The notes beneath the pieces are model-generated. The model saw only the letters and a program-made list of their open reading frames with translations, ran no database searches and was not told where the DNA came from. Positions 40,684 through 47,762 of a stretch of DNA of 47,762 nt are shown here, in pieces. The position numbers were made by a program, and so were the translations under genes. Position 1 is the first letter of the stretch; every line of letters starts with the position of its first letter. The DNA is from UBA3478 sp964217345 (GTDB taxonomy: Bacteria > Bacteroidota > Bacteroidia > Flavobacteriales > Flavobacteriaceae): NCBI GenBank assembly GCA_964217345.1, contig CAXPJI010000009.1:1-47762 (forward strand), in the 5' to 3' direction.

Positions 40684-41733
40684 ATGGCAAAATCATCCCT
40701 TCAACGATCGAAGCACTTGCTTGCAGATCCTAAACAACAACTTCAGGTTTTATCTTCAGGGTTATTTTCCTCAGGTGCCTTGCCGACATTTTCAGACCGG
40801 TTAAAAGGGCTTAATGCGGAACTTAAAACCGCTCGACTTGAAATTCTTCAGGTTAATCTAGGTTATATGTGCAATCAAACTTGCGTTCATTGCCATGTAG
40901 ATGCAGGGCCCGACCGAAAAGAAATCATGTCCTCCGAGACTATCGATAAAGTTATTGATGCCATTATACGTTTCAGGCCAAACACACTAGACTTAACTGG
41001 GGGAGCCCCTGAAATGAATCCAGAATTTCAACGATTAGTACGAGCTGCCGTTTCGCTCTCGGTGAAAGACATCATTGTCAGATCTAATCTTACCATTTTA
41101 GAGTCAAACAACCACTATAAAGGCTATCCGCGATTCTTCAAAGAAAACGGTATTCACGTGGTCTCCTCATTACCTCACTACTCTATGCGAACAACTGATC
41201 GCCAGCGAGGTGAAGGGGTGTTCTCAAAATCAATTACCGCTTTAAAACGGCTCAACGAATTAGGTTATGGGCGTGATAAGCATTTAAAACTTGATTTAGT
41301 TTACAACCCTTCAGGCGCCTTTCTGCCGGGGTCAGAAAAAGAATTAGAGGCTGATTTCAAACGTAAACTGAAAGCTGATTTCGATATTGATTTTAACCAG
41401 CTCTTCTGTATTACCAATTTACCCATCTCACGATTCTTAGAGTATTTACTGGCTTCAGAAAATTATGAGGAGTATATGGAGACACTGGTTGAGGCGTTCA
41501 ACCCTTCAACTTTATCTGGGCTTATGTGTAGAAACACCCTTTCGGTCGGATACGACGGTAGTCTTCATGATTGCGATTTCAATCAAATGCTACAAATACC
41601 CATTTCAGGAGACAAACGATATTTAGACGATCTCGACACTAACGAGTATTCAAACCGAAAAATTAATGTGCATCAACACTGCTATGGATGCGCTGCAGGC
41701 TCGGGAAGTTCTTGTCAAGGGAGCATTAGTTGA
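40684..41733 (+). CDS. arsS: Arsenosugar biosynthesis radical SAM protein ArsS
   Basis: 349 residues. The radical-SAM cluster motif CNQTCVHCHVDAG (CxxxCxxC, about residues 61-68) is followed by LDLTGGAPEMNP, the SAM-binding GGE-like region. The C-terminal DUF3641-like region is Cys-rich (MCRNTLSVGYDGSLHDCDF, HCYGCAAGSGSSC). ArsS adds a 5'-deoxyadenosyl-derived group to methylated arsenic in arsenosugar formation in cyanobacteria. Normally arsM (arsenite methyltransferase) is a neighbour; none is in this window, so substrate and pathway here are open. The 3' end overlaps the convergent GT9 gene by 19 bases. Confidence 0.88.
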   Translation: MAKSSLQRSKHLLADPKQQLQVLSSGLFSSGALPTFSDRLKGLNAELKTARLEILQVNLGYMCNQTCVHCHVDAGPDRKEIMSSETIDKVIDAIIRFRPNTLDLTGGAPEMNPEFQRLVRAAVSLSVKDIIVRSNLTILESNNHYKGYPRFFKENGIHVVSSLPHYSMRTTDRQRGEGVFSKSITALKRLNELGYGRDKHLKLDLVYNPSGAFLPGSEKELEADFKRKLKADFDIDFNQLFCITNLPISRFLEYLLASENYEEYMETLVEAFNPSTLSGLMCRNTLSVGYDGSLHDCDFNQMLQIPISGDKRYLDDLDTNEYSNRKINVHQHCYGCAAGSGSSCQGSIS

Positions 41734-42734
41734 TCCGCCCTTTTTAAAATTGCTTTCGGATCAATGCTCTCCATAGCTGTTTCATAGCCTTTAAAAGTGC
41801 TCTTCCCAAAAATCGAAGAGGGAAGAAACGGATATTTCTCGGGGTCAGGTTGAAATTGATTTTCGTTGGGTTGAGCCAGGACAGAAAAACCACAACTAGG
41901 GGCGGTCGCTCCCCAGATGGTAATGACAGACACACCATAGTTCGCGGCAATATGTCCGTTAGCACTATCCATACTAATCATAACTCCTAAAGACTGCATT
42001 TCTTGTAGCTGCGTCTCAAAAGAAAGCATAGCGGCGTTTTCATGAGCAATTCCTTCAGATAACCACTGGTCGAATTGTTGAGACTCTGTCCCTTTAGCCC
42101 CAAATAATACTGTTTGGTATTTTTTGCTTAGGTCTTTTAATAGCTCAGCTGTAAGACCTGTTGGGTACGTTTTGTGTTTGTGTGCTGCAAAAGGAGCGAT
42201 TCCTACTTTCTGTGATTTAGAACTAACTCTGTTTCTGACCATTTCGTCAAGCAAAGCCCTCTCCTCTAATACAAACCCTAGCTGCGCTATTGTTTTTAAA
42301 TAGGCCTGAACTTGTGTATCTAAACGCTTTTTTGGTTTAGGGCGCTTACTTGTCCATTGTCTGCGAAGCCGACGTTGTTTCGTCCGCTGACTAACATTAA
42401 GACCTCTCAACCTCAAAAACAAACAGAGGACACGACTTCTAAGGCTAAAATGTAAATCAGCAACATCTGTAATACCCTCAGCAACAATCGATTTAGAAAG
42501 TTGCCAAAGACCCGAGAGACCACGGTGTTTTAGAGGATCAAACGCAATTGTATTCAGGCCGTTCTCAGATGAAAAAATGGCCAAAGGAAAAGCCTTAGAA
42601 AGCATGCTTAGTTCGACTTCAGGAAAGGCCCTATTGAACGCCCTAATCATAGGGATCGTCATCGCGACATCTCCTAAAGCAGAAAAGCGTATCAGCAATA
42701 GCTTTCGGGCGCTATTATGCTTTTTTTGCCTCAC
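41715..42734 (-). CDS. Glycosyltransferase family 9 (heptosyltransferase-like)
   Basis: 339 residues from a GTG start (42732-42734). N-terminal LLLIRFSALGDVAMTIPMIRAFNRAFPEVELS is the typical opening of GT9 enzymes. The C-terminal Rossmann domain contains GIAPFAAHKHKTYP (donor binding) and SMDSANGHIAANYGVSVITIWG. Likely transfers a heptose or other sugar in lipopolysaccharide core assembly at the inner membrane. It overlaps the DUF4254 gene by 20 bases. Such DUF4254-GT9 pairs recur in Bacteroidota, so a shared envelope role is likely. Confidence 0.88.
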   Translation of the reverse strand: MRQKKHNSARKLLLIRFSALGDVAMTIPMIRAFNRAFPEVELSMLSKAFPLAIFSSENGLNTIAFDPLKHRGLSGLWQLSKSIVAEGITDVADLHFSLRSRVLCLFLRLRGLNVSQRTKQRRLRRQWTSKRPKPKKRLDTQVQAYLKTIAQLGFVLEERALLDEMVRNRVSSKSQKVGIAPFAAHKHKTYPTGLTAELLKDLSKKYQTVLFGAKGTESQQFDQWLSEGIAHENAAMLSFETQLQEMQSLGVMISMDSANGHIAANYGVSVITIWGATAPSCGFSVLAQPNENQFQPDPEKYPFLPSSIFGKSTFKGYETAMESIDPKAILKRADQLMLP

Positions 42735-43335
42735 GAAGCACGGGGTTTAAATCGTCGTCGTTATACATTTTCATCTGTTTGTAGACCTTCATGTACTTTC
42801 TTCCCGATTTAAAATCTGCGAGTAATTGTTCGATTGCGCTCATTAGGTCGGTTCGTTGCTCAAGCAGCACCTCGAGTTTCTTTTGACAAGTTTGACGGTG
42901 ATTCTCGCTAGCCTCTGCGCGACTTGCCTCTTCCTGCATATGATAAATTTTGAGTGCAAGAATAGATAATCGATCGAACGCCCAGGCAGGACTCTCTGTA
43001 TTGATCTGAGCCTCTTTTACCACCTCAACATTCTTATATTCATTCAAGAAAAAGGCGTCAAGATTTTCAACTAAATCTGTGCGGTGTTGATTGCTTGCAT
43101 CAATTTTTCGCTTGAGCACTAAAGCATCTTCTGGGTTGATATGAGGGTCGCGAATGACATCCTCATAGTGCCATTGAACGGTATCAATCCAGTTCTTAAG
43201 GTAAAAGAGGTGTTCAATATCGTTCTTATTATAAGGGTTCGAAATGGGCTGATCAACACTATCAAATTTGTGATAGTCCTCTATACTTTGTTCAAAAATC
43301 TGATAAGCCTTTGTTGTTAAATCTGCTGCAATCAT
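42715..43335 (-). CDS. DUF4254 domain protein
   Basis: 206 residues, almost entirely alpha-helical, without signal peptide or membrane segment. It matches DUF4254 proteins (HLFYLKNWIDTVQWHYEDVIRDPHINPEDALVLKRKIDASNQHRTDLVE). The conserved His, Asp and Glu pairs could bind a metal, but the reaction is unknown. It is tightly linked to the GT9 gene (20-base overlap), so it probably works with that glycosyltransferase in cell-surface glycan synthesis. Confidence 0.85.
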   Translation of the reverse strand: MIAADLTTKAYQIFEQSIEDYHKFDSVDQPISNPYNKNDIEHLFYLKNWIDTVQWHYEDVIRDPHINPEDALVLKRKIDASNQHRTDLVENLDAFFLNEYKNVEVVKEAQINTESPAWAFDRLSILALKIYHMQEEASRAEASENHRQTCQKKLEVLLEQRTDLMSAIEQLLADFKSGRKYMKVYKQMKMYNDDDLNPVLREAKKA

Positions 43336-43359
43336 AACTTTTTAGGTTCGAACTAAATT

Positions 43360-43390
43360 TTGTTCTGTGTGTTCTTAGTTTGTACTTTTA
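43360..43390 (+). promoter_or_regulatory. Promoter of the small membrane protein gene
   Basis: TTG (43360-43362), 20-base spacer, TACTTTTA (43383-43390): seven of eight -7 bases with correct spacing, 19 bases before the ATG at 43410. Confidence 0.55.
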
Positions 43391-43409
43391 CGCTCTCAAG
43401 TAACGTATT

Positions 43410-43634
43410 ATGTGGACTTCATTCTTTAATTGGATCTCATTCCTATTTTCTGACGTGCTTCTAGCACCATACGATCTATTAAGATTTACTAGCAACTGGT
43501 GGCTAGCAAACGGCATCAATTGGCTATTTGTTATCGTTGGTTTCGTTGCTGGCGCTTACTGGATGGGCGAACTTAAGAAATATCACGAAAGCGGAGAAGA
43601 AAACAAAGACAACTCTGCCCACTCTTTCTTATAG
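43410..43634 (+). CDS. Small membrane protein next to purD (DUF6341-like)
   Basis: 74 residues. It starts with an aromatic amphipathic stretch (MWTSFFNWISFLFSDVLLAPYDLLRF), has one clear transmembrane helix (GINWLFVIVGFVAGAYWMGEL) and ends in a charged tail (KKYHESGEENKDNSAHSFL). Small proteins of this look, classed as DUF6341, are common in Flavobacteriales beside purD; some databases mislabel them as uracil phosphoribosyltransferase. The role is unknown. Its promoter is good. The last 6 bases overlap the convergent purD gene. Confidence 0.8.
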   Translation: MWTSFFNWISFLFSDVLLAPYDLLRFTSNWWLANGINWLFVIVGFVAGAYWMGELKKYHESGEENKDNSAHSFL

Positions 43635-44909
43635 GTCGAATCCAATATCCTTGCGATAATTCATCTTGTCAAATTTAATTTGGCTCAGGCTGTTATAGCT
43701 TTTCGCCAGCGCCTCATCCTTATCTTTTCCAAATGAGGTTAGTGCAAGTACACGACCCCCTGAAGTGAAAACTTCCCCTTCTTTTAAGGTGGTTCCCGCA
43801 TGAAATACAGCAGATTCTGTTACCTGATCAAGCCCTTTGATCCTTTTATTTTTTTCATAAGCCTCTGGGTATCCTCCAGAAACAGCAATTACTGTAGCAG
43901 CGGTTTGAGGGTTAATCGAAAGTTCGACTGAGCTAAGGGCTCCTTGTGCAATAGCCTCAAATAAATCAACCGCATCACTTTCAATTCTAGGGAAAACCAC
44001 TTCGGTTTCGGGGTCTCCCATTCTAACGTTGTACTCAATGACATACGGCTTACCCATTACAACCATAAGGCCAATAAAAATGATGCCTTTATAATTGTAA
44101 TTCTCAGCCTTTACCCCTTTAACAGTTGGTTTAACCACTTCGTTTTCAATTCTTTCGAATAATTGGTCATCTACGAAGGGTACTGGAGAAATGGCTCCCA
44201 TACCGCCCGTATTAAGGCCGGTATCTCCTTCACCAATCCTTTTGTAATCCTTCGCCAAGGGGAGAATTTGGTAACTACCTGTGTTGTCCACTAGAACAAA
44301 GCAGCTGCACTCGATTCCGTCTAAAAACTCTTCGATAACTACTTTTTGTCCGGCCTCACCAAAACTATTATGGGTTAAAAATTGAGCCAATACGTTTTGT
44401 GCCTCGGATAACTTGTCTAAAATAAGCACGCCTTTGCCTGCAGCTAATCCGTCTGCTTTAAGCACATAAGGAGGGTTCAAGGATTCTAAGAATTTATAGC
44501 CCTCCTCAATATTTTCAGAAGTAAAGGTTTGATAGGCAGCTGTAGGAACTCCGTGTTTTTGCATAAATGCTTTTGCAAAATCTTTTGAGCCTTCTAACTG
44601 CGCAGCTACTGCGTCTGGACCAACGACTAGAATAGAACTTAGGCTTGGGTCGTTTTGAAAAAAATCAACGATTCCTTTTACAAGCGGAACCTCGGGCCCC
44701 ACAATAAGCATCGTAATGTTGTGCTCTAAACAAGCTTGTCCCAATTCAGTAAACTGGTCAACTCCAATATTCAAGTTTAAAGCGATCTCTGTGGTTCCGG
44801 CATTCCCCGGAGCTACATAAAGCGCCTCGCATCTATTGCTCTCTGCTATTTTGTGTGCTATGGCGTGTTCTCGCCCTCCTGATCCGACAATTAGTACGCG
44901 ATGATTCAT
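43629..44909 (-). CDS. purD: Phosphoribosylamine-glycine ligase
   Basis: 426 residues, ATP-grasp enzyme of purine synthesis that joins glycine to phosphoribosylamine. The start MNHRVLIVGSGGREHAIAHKIAES is the family signature; PPYVLKADGLAAGKGVLI is the ATP-grasp loop; GLNTGGMGAISPVPF and VIEYNVRMGDPETEVVFPR complete the active site. No other pur genes are near. The ATG overlaps the stop of the upstream epimerase gene by 4 bases, placing it at the end of a GH3 - epimerase - purD unit. Confidence 0.98.
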   Translation of the reverse strand: MNHRVLIVGSGGREHAIAHKIAESNRCEALYVAPGNAGTTEIALNLNIGVDQFTELGQACLEHNITMLIVGPEVPLVKGIVDFFQNDPSLSSILVVGPDAVAAQLEGSKDFAKAFMQKHGVPTAAYQTFTSENIEEGYKFLESLNPPYVLKADGLAAGKGVLILDKLSEAQNVLAQFLTHNSFGEAGQKVVIEEFLDGIECSCFVLVDNTGSYQILPLAKDYKRIGEGDTGLNTGGMGAISPVPFVDDQLFERIENEVVKPTVKGVKAENYNYKGIIFIGLMVVMGKPYVIEYNVRMGDPETEVVFPRIESDAVDLFEAIAQGALSSVELSINPQTAATVIAVSGGYPEAYEKNKRIKGLDQVTESAVFHAGTTLKEGEVFTSGGRVLALTSFGKDKDEALAKSYNSLSQIKFDKMNYRKDIGFDL

Positions 44910-45895
44910 TTTTTCTTATTCTGATGATTAAACGTTCTGTGTTCTTTTTTATACCACTCCTCTGGCGCTAAGCTTTTGAAGTACTCGATGGTCTTTCTTA
45001 GGCCTTCTTTTCGTTCAAATTGAGGACTCCAGCCCAGCAGCTCCTTCGCTTTCGTAATATCAGGCTGTCTTTGGGTCGGGTCATCTGTAGGCAATTCTTT
45101 AAAAGAAATCGTTTGCTCAGACCCCATGATCTCTTTAATCTCAGTCGCAAAGTCTAAAATACTTATCTCGTCTGGGTTTCCTAGATTCACTGGCAGGTGA
45201 TAATCGGAACGAAGTAGGCGATAAAGCCCCTCTACAAGATCGTCAACATAGCAAAAGCTTCTGGTCTGTTTTCCATCTCCAAAAACAGTTAAGAGCTCGG
45301 AGCGTAGAATCTGACCTATAAAGGCAGGAATGACTCGACCGTCATTTAGTCTCATTCTAGGGCCGTAAGTGTTGAATATTCGAGCGATTCTAGTATCTAA
45401 GCCATGAAAGCGATGATAGGCCATGGTCATTGACTCCTGAAAACGTTTAGCCTCGTCATACACCCCTCTAGGGCCAATGGCATTCACGTTTCCAAAATAG
45501 GACTCATCTTGCGGATGCACCAGCGGATCCCCATACACTTCAGAGGTAGAGGCGATCATAAAACGCGCCTGTTTGTCTTTTGCTAAACCTAGCAAATTGT
45601 GTGTTCCTAAAGAGCCCACCTTTAATGTTTGTATTGGGATTTTGAGATAATCTATTGGGCTTGCAGGAGAAGCGAAGTGCAAAATACAGCTAAGCGGTCC
45701 CGACACCGATACATACTCTGTTACATCATGCTCCACAAAACTAAATCGCGGCTCTGATTTCAAGTGATCTAGGTTGCGCAGATCGCCAGTGATTAGATTG
45801 TCCATGCCGACAACCTCGTACCCTTCGGCCAATAACCGATCTACTAAGTGAGAACCAAGGAACCCTGCCGCGCCAGTAATCAAAGCTCGTTTCAT
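44906..45895 (-). CDS. UDP-glucuronic acid decarboxylase-like NAD-dependent epimerase/dehydratase
   Basis: 329 residues, extended short-chain dehydrogenase. The NAD motif is GAAGFLGSHLVD (residues 8-19), the catalytic Ser region is IASTSEVYGDPLVHPQ, and YxxxK is in GPRGVYDEAKRFQES. The sequence GNVNAIGPRGVYDEAKR and RIFNTYGPRMRLNDGRVIPAFI are hallmarks of UDP-xylose synthases, which convert UDP-glucuronate to UDP-xylose for surface glycans. The decarboxylase assignment is likely, with other SDR reactions possible. It overlaps the GH3 gene and purD by 4 bases each. Confidence 0.85.
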   Translation of the reverse strand: MKRALITGAAGFLGSHLVDRLLAEGYEVVGMDNLITGDLRNLDHLKSEPRFSFVEHDVTEYVSVSGPLSCILHFASPASPIDYLKIPIQTLKVGSLGTHNLLGLAKDKQARFMIASTSEVYGDPLVHPQDESYFGNVNAIGPRGVYDEAKRFQESMTMAYHRFHGLDTRIARIFNTYGPRMRLNDGRVIPAFIGQILRSELLTVFGDGKQTRSFCYVDDLVEGLYRLLRSDYHLPVNLGNPDEISILDFATEIKEIMGSEQTISFKELPTDDPTQRQPDITKAKELLGWSPQFERKEGLRKTIEYFKSLAPEEWYKKEHRTFNHQNKKK

Positions 45896-47397
45896 GAAGT
45901 GGCTAGGTGTGGAGTTAATAAATCAGCTACCTCACGCCCATTCGAAAGGCGCTTTACTTTATTCTGGCCCCCAAGCTTTCCTTGTGACTTCATATAAGCT
46001 TCAAAGGCGCCTTTATTCAAAGGAGTCACAACGGCAGGTTTTAAAACCTTTCCTTCTATTAGGTCTTTGTAATACACATTTTGATTCTGGACGCTTTTAT
46101 CAAGAGTTTGTGCAAACGCCTCCTTGTCGTTAGGCCCCTTTTCAAATTCAATGAACCATTCGTGATAGGGTAGACCGCCATCTTTAGGGTTAACCTCTGG
46201 TGCTACACTGAATTCTGAAATTCTTACTTCCGGGTGGCCTGAAAGAGCCATGGTCATTGCCTCTTCAACCTCCTTAGCGATCACATGTTCGCCGAAGGCA
46301 GAAATAAAGTGCTTAATTCTTCCCGATACAATTACTCGATAGGGTTTCAAAGAGACAAATCGAACAGTGTCTCCGATATTATACCCCCATAAACCTGCAT
46401 TTGTAGAAAGAATAAGGGCATAGTCTACACCAAGCTGTACGTCTGCTAAAGAAATTCTCGGAGGGTTATCGTCATAAAACCTACTAGCCTCAATGAACTC
46501 ATAAAATATTCCTGAATGCACCTGGAGCAATAAACCCTTGTTTTCTAATGTATCTTGATAAGCAAAGAAGCCTTCGCTAGCAGGAAACAATTCGATACTA
46601 TCGACTCTTCTTCCTAGCAGATCTTCAAATTTTTGTCGATAGGGCTCGTAATTAACACCCCCATACACGTAGAGAGAAAAGTTGGGAAACAACTCTCCGA
46701 CTGGCTTTCCTGAACGTGCAACAAGCCGCTCAAAATACATCTGCACCCAAGAGGGGATTCCGGCGATCAGAGTCATGTTTTCGTTGATGGTCTCGTCAAC
46801 AATGGCTTCTACCTTGGTTTCCCAATCTTCAATAATATTAGTCTCCCATGAAGGCAGCCTGTTTTTAAGTAAATAACTAGGGAGGTAGTGGGCTGAAATG
46901 CCTGATAAGCGCCCCATTTTAACTGCGCCCTTCGTGTCTAGTACGGGGCTTCCTTGTAAGAAAATCATTTTTCCGTTGACATAGTCTGCACTTCCCTTAT
47001 TGACGATATACTGCAGTAGGGCGAGCTTTGAAGAAGTTACTTGCTCCTTCATTGATTCTGCCGTAATCGGTATGTATTTGGCTCCTGAAGTAGTGCCAGA
47101 TGTTTTAGCCAAATAAGCAGGTAATCCCGGCCAAAGCACGTTTTTTTCGCCCTTTACAATTCGTTCGACATAAGCCCTTAGTTCTTCGTAATCACGAACA
47201 GGAACTCTCGCCTTGAAGTCGCTATAAGTGCGTATCGATTTAAAATCGTGGTCGATTCCAAAAGCAGTATCTCTTGCTTTCGAAACAATCTGCTGAAATA
47301 CCGCTTCCTGTGAGGCTACCGGTCGGTCAATATGCTTTTTATTTTGAGCGACGCTCCATCTCGCAAAGGGCTTAGCTAGGAATGACTTTAGGCTCAT
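45892..47397 (-). CDS. GH3 family acyl-adenylating protein
   Basis: 501 residues, the adenylate-forming GH3 fold first known from plant auxin-responsive enzymes that couple amino acids to carboxylates. The phosphate-binding loop is YLAKTSGTTSGAKYIPIT (about residues 95-112), the acyl and nucleotide pocket contains LYVYGGVNYEPYRQ and WGYNIGDTVRF. GH3 genes are common in Bacteroidota, but the acyl acceptor is unknown. It lies between a peptidase gene and the UDP-glucuronate decarboxylase-like gene, with a 4-base overlap to the latter. Confidence 0.88.
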   Translation of the reverse strand: MSLKSFLAKPFARWSVAQNKKHIDRPVASQEAVFQQIVSKARDTAFGIDHDFKSIRTYSDFKARVPVRDYEELRAYVERIVKGEKNVLWPGLPAYLAKTSGTTSGAKYIPITAESMKEQVTSSKLALLQYIVNKGSADYVNGKMIFLQGSPVLDTKGAVKMGRLSGISAHYLPSYLLKNRLPSWETNIIEDWETKVEAIVDETINENMTLIAGIPSWVQMYFERLVARSGKPVGELFPNFSLYVYGGVNYEPYRQKFEDLLGRRVDSIELFPASEGFFAYQDTLENKGLLLQVHSGIFYEFIEASRFYDDNPPRISLADVQLGVDYALILSTNAGLWGYNIGDTVRFVSLKPYRVIVSGRIKHFISAFGEHVIAKEVEEAMTMALSGHPEVRISEFSVAPEVNPKDGGLPYHEWFIEFEKGPNDKEAFAQTLDKSVQNQNVYYKDLIEGKVLKPAVVTPLNKGAFEAYMKSQGKLGGQNKVKRLSNGREVADLLTPHLATS

Positions 47398-47399
47398 GA

Positions 47400-47762
47400 T
47401 TAAAACTTGATATATTGTTGAGGGTTAACCGGCTTCCCTTGCTTCCAGAGTTCAAAATGAAGATGTGAACCTGAGCTCAGTTCCCCGGTGTTTCCGACCG
47501 AAGCAATAACTTCTCCGGCAGTAACCGTGTCGCCTTGCTTCTTGAATATCACACCGTTGTGTTTGTAAACAGATACCGTCTCCCCTTGATGCACCACCAC
47601 CAAATTATAGCCAGTATTAGCAGACCATTCAGCGTGTAATACGGTACCGTCGGTGATCGCCTTAACTCCTGTTCCTTCTGCTGCTGCAATATCAATGGCG
47701 AGGTGTCCCACTGTGGGTTCATAAACACCAGAAACCACACCGCTTAGCGGAGCAAAATAAAG
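47400..47762 (-). CDS. M23 family metallopeptidase, C-terminal part (cut by window edge)
   Basis: The frame is open at the right edge (47762 reads LYFAPLSGVVSGVYEP), so the N-terminus lies outside. About 120 residues of the LytM/M23 domain are visible. The zinc ligands are intact: H-x3-D in GHLAIDIA, and the HxH motif in SHLHFELW. This contrasts with the degenerate EnvC-like protein in the same window. It is therefore a likely active peptidoglycan endopeptidase, presumably exported. It lies 2 bases upstream of the GH3 start and is probably co-transcribed with it. Confidence 0.9.
   Translation of the reverse strand, partial: LYFAPLSGVVSGVYEPTVGHLAIDIAAAEGTGVKAITDGTVLHAEWSANTGYNLVVVHQGETVSVYKHNGVIFKKQGDTVTAGEVIASVGNTGELSSGSHLHFELWKQGKPVNPQQYIKF

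Noticed and set aside
1..47762. Mobile elements, CRISPR arrays, phage genes, rRNA
   Set aside because: No transposase, integrase, repeat-spacer pattern or rRNA-like sequence was seen on either strand.

Overview
The window is a gene-dense piece of a Bacteroidota chromosome, most likely order Flavobacteriales. The signs are: the split ATP synthase operon order atpB-E-F-H-A-G without beta and epsilon; a SprE/PorW-type type IX secretion lipoprotein; Bacteroidota-specific families (RicT-like PSP1 protein, DUF4254, DUF4292, GH3, HU-CCDC81-like protein, a thymidine kinase without zinc cysteines); and -7 boxes of the TAnnTTTG type in front of many genes instead of E. coli-like promoters. No insertion sequence, phage gene, CRISPR array or rRNA gene was seen. 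One tRNA-Ala(GGC) with a strong terminator is present.

Layout. 1-2351 (minus): start of an arginine biosynthesis operon, GNAT - argG - argC (cut by the window edge). It is preceded by a promoter, a palindrome in the promoter spacer and a 17-codon leader peptide with five Arg codons. argG carries an in-frame TAA exactly where the family continues. 2493-2612: tRNA-Ala and terminator. 2720-4899: a secreted aromatic-rich protein and a barrel-less TonB-plug/TPR protein. 4962-7024 (plus): GNAT, enoyl-CoA hydratase, lpxH. 7002-10031 (minus): recJ, OsmC, rsmI and a possible tiny gene. 10099-15092 (plus): tdk, alr, asd and a prolyl oligopeptidase lipoprotein. 15108-19806 (minus): PBP1A, RicT-like, trhO. 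19839-25018: recA, plsC, trpS, dprA, HU-like membrane protein, thioesterase. 25023-30254 (minus): cell-envelope operon of lipoprotein, flippase, dut, sugar nucleotidyltransferase, DUF4292 lipoprotein and EnvC-like protein. 30301-38386 (minus): atpG-A-H-F-E-B, two small membrane proteins and sprE. 38438-41733: ferredoxin reductase, patatin and the arsenosugar-type pair (peroxidase-like protein plus radical SAM ArsS). 41715-47762: GT9 and DUF4254, a small membrane protein, purD, UDP-glucuronate decarboxylase-like, GH3 and an M23 peptidase cut by the edge.

How it fits together. Most genes are housekeeping: DNA repair and uptake, peptidoglycan and lipid A, ATP synthesis, amino acid synthesis, rRNA/tRNA modification. 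All nine convergent gene pairs end within 23 bases of each other and five overlap, so the genome is strongly compacted. The most interesting signals are the arginine control region with its leader peptide, the interrupted argG, a 13-bp hairpin between atpE and atpF, and the small arsenosugar-type pair behind an inverted repeat. No wholly new multi-gene system is clearly visible.
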